5,782 nt of DNA from Acidobacteriota bacterium (lineage in GTDB: Bacteria > Acidobacteriota > Vicinamibacteria > Vicinamibacterales > 2-12-FULL-66-21), in contig JACDCA010000207.1 of NCBI GenBank assembly GCA_013694635.1, positions 1 to 5,782 of the forward strand. Direction: 5' to 3'. This document shows, piece after piece, positions 5,685-5,782 of this stretch; position 1 is the first letter of the stretch, and the number at the start of each line of letters is the position of its first letter. The notes under the pieces are model-generated. The model was not told where the DNA came from. It worked only from the letters and a program-made list of their open reading frames with translations, and did no database searches. Both the position numbers and the translations under genes were made by a program.

Positions 5685-5782
5685 CAGAGGATTTTACGTC
5701 ACCGGTTCGTGGCTGCGCCGCCGGCAGCGGCTCGAGCCTGTAGAGGTACCGGCCGTTGGTGACCGCGGAGGCGATGAACGTT
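5611..5782 (-). CDS. 3' end of an unrecognised reading frame, partial at window edge
   Basis: Reading leftward from 5781, a frame stays open for 56 residues and ends in TGA at 5611-5613. Its first part (including NGRYLYRLEPLP) has natural amino-acid composition and codons almost all ending in G or C down to about 5716; after that the codon pattern loosens and the frame runs 74 bases into the receiver gene. The other two minus frames stop near 5695 and give Arg/Ser-rich or repetitive peptides, so this frame is the best candidate for the upstream gene's C-terminus. I do not recognise the family. It is too short to assign function. An overlap of 74 bases is unusual, so the end could be misjudged or the ORF non-coding. 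Confidence 0.4.
   Translation of the reverse strand, partial: TFIASAVTNGRYLYRLEPLPAAQPRTGDVKSSDDSSGGRRPPLFLEDPHHGKAGGR
5691..5696 (-). promoter_or_regulatory. Predicted -10 hexamer for a leaderless receiver-dehydratase transcript
   Basis: On the minus strand TAAAAT stands exactly six bases before the ATG at 5684, the same geometry as TATTCT before the SDR start. Five of six bases match the TATAAT consensus. No Shine-Dalgarno sequence precedes the ATG and no clear -35 element is seen about 17 bases further upstream. If the upstream partial frame is real, this promoter lies within its 3' end. Confidence 0.4.

Overview
The window is ordinary, dense, GC-rich bacterial chromosome (roughly 60-65% G+C by eye, codons mostly ending in G or C). 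It shows no plasmid, phage, transposase or CRISPR features. The E2-lipB pair, the heptamer tandem repeats between genes, a CACAGAG-type intergenic repeat and the likely leaderless starts together suggest an uncultured soil-type lineage such as Acidobacteriota (perhaps Vicinamibacteria). That placement is inference from memory; no rRNA or marker gene is present to confirm it.

Left part (1-2026, plus strand). A 2-oxoacid dehydrogenase E2 subunit, cut at its 5' end by the window edge, is followed 20 bases later by lipB. LipB makes the octanoyl group that becomes the lipoyl cofactor on the E2 lipoyl lysine, so the two genes are functionally linked. Both ends of lipB lie inside heptamer tandem repeats: the start codon in a GCGGGAT-type array and the stop codon in a GCACGTA-type array.

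Middle part (2027-4377). A short ECF-type sigma factor with a clear ribosome binding site reads rightward. It ends tail-to-tail, with a 4-base overlap, against a leftward malate/lactate-dehydrogenase-like gene. That protein keeps the NAD-binding fold but has lost the residues that do catalysis in the family. It is divergent from a rightward short-chain dehydrogenase, with only 23 bases between the two start codons. The gap holds a symmetric -10 element (TAnnnTA) that could serve both directions. The SDR is followed by a 107-base gap holding an imperfect inverted repeat of CACAGAG units, which also separates it from the convergent gene beyond.

Right part (4378-5782, minus strand). A CheY-like receiver-only protein and a PLP-dependent serine/threonine dehydratase without a regulatory domain overlap by GTGA and are probably co-translated. 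Upstream of them, a partial unrecognised reading frame runs in from the window edge. No system of a clearly new kind is visible. The observations most worth a second look are the catalytically degenerate dehydrogenase, the symmetric divergent promoter, the repeat-bounded lipB and the atypical receiver coupled to a dehydratase.
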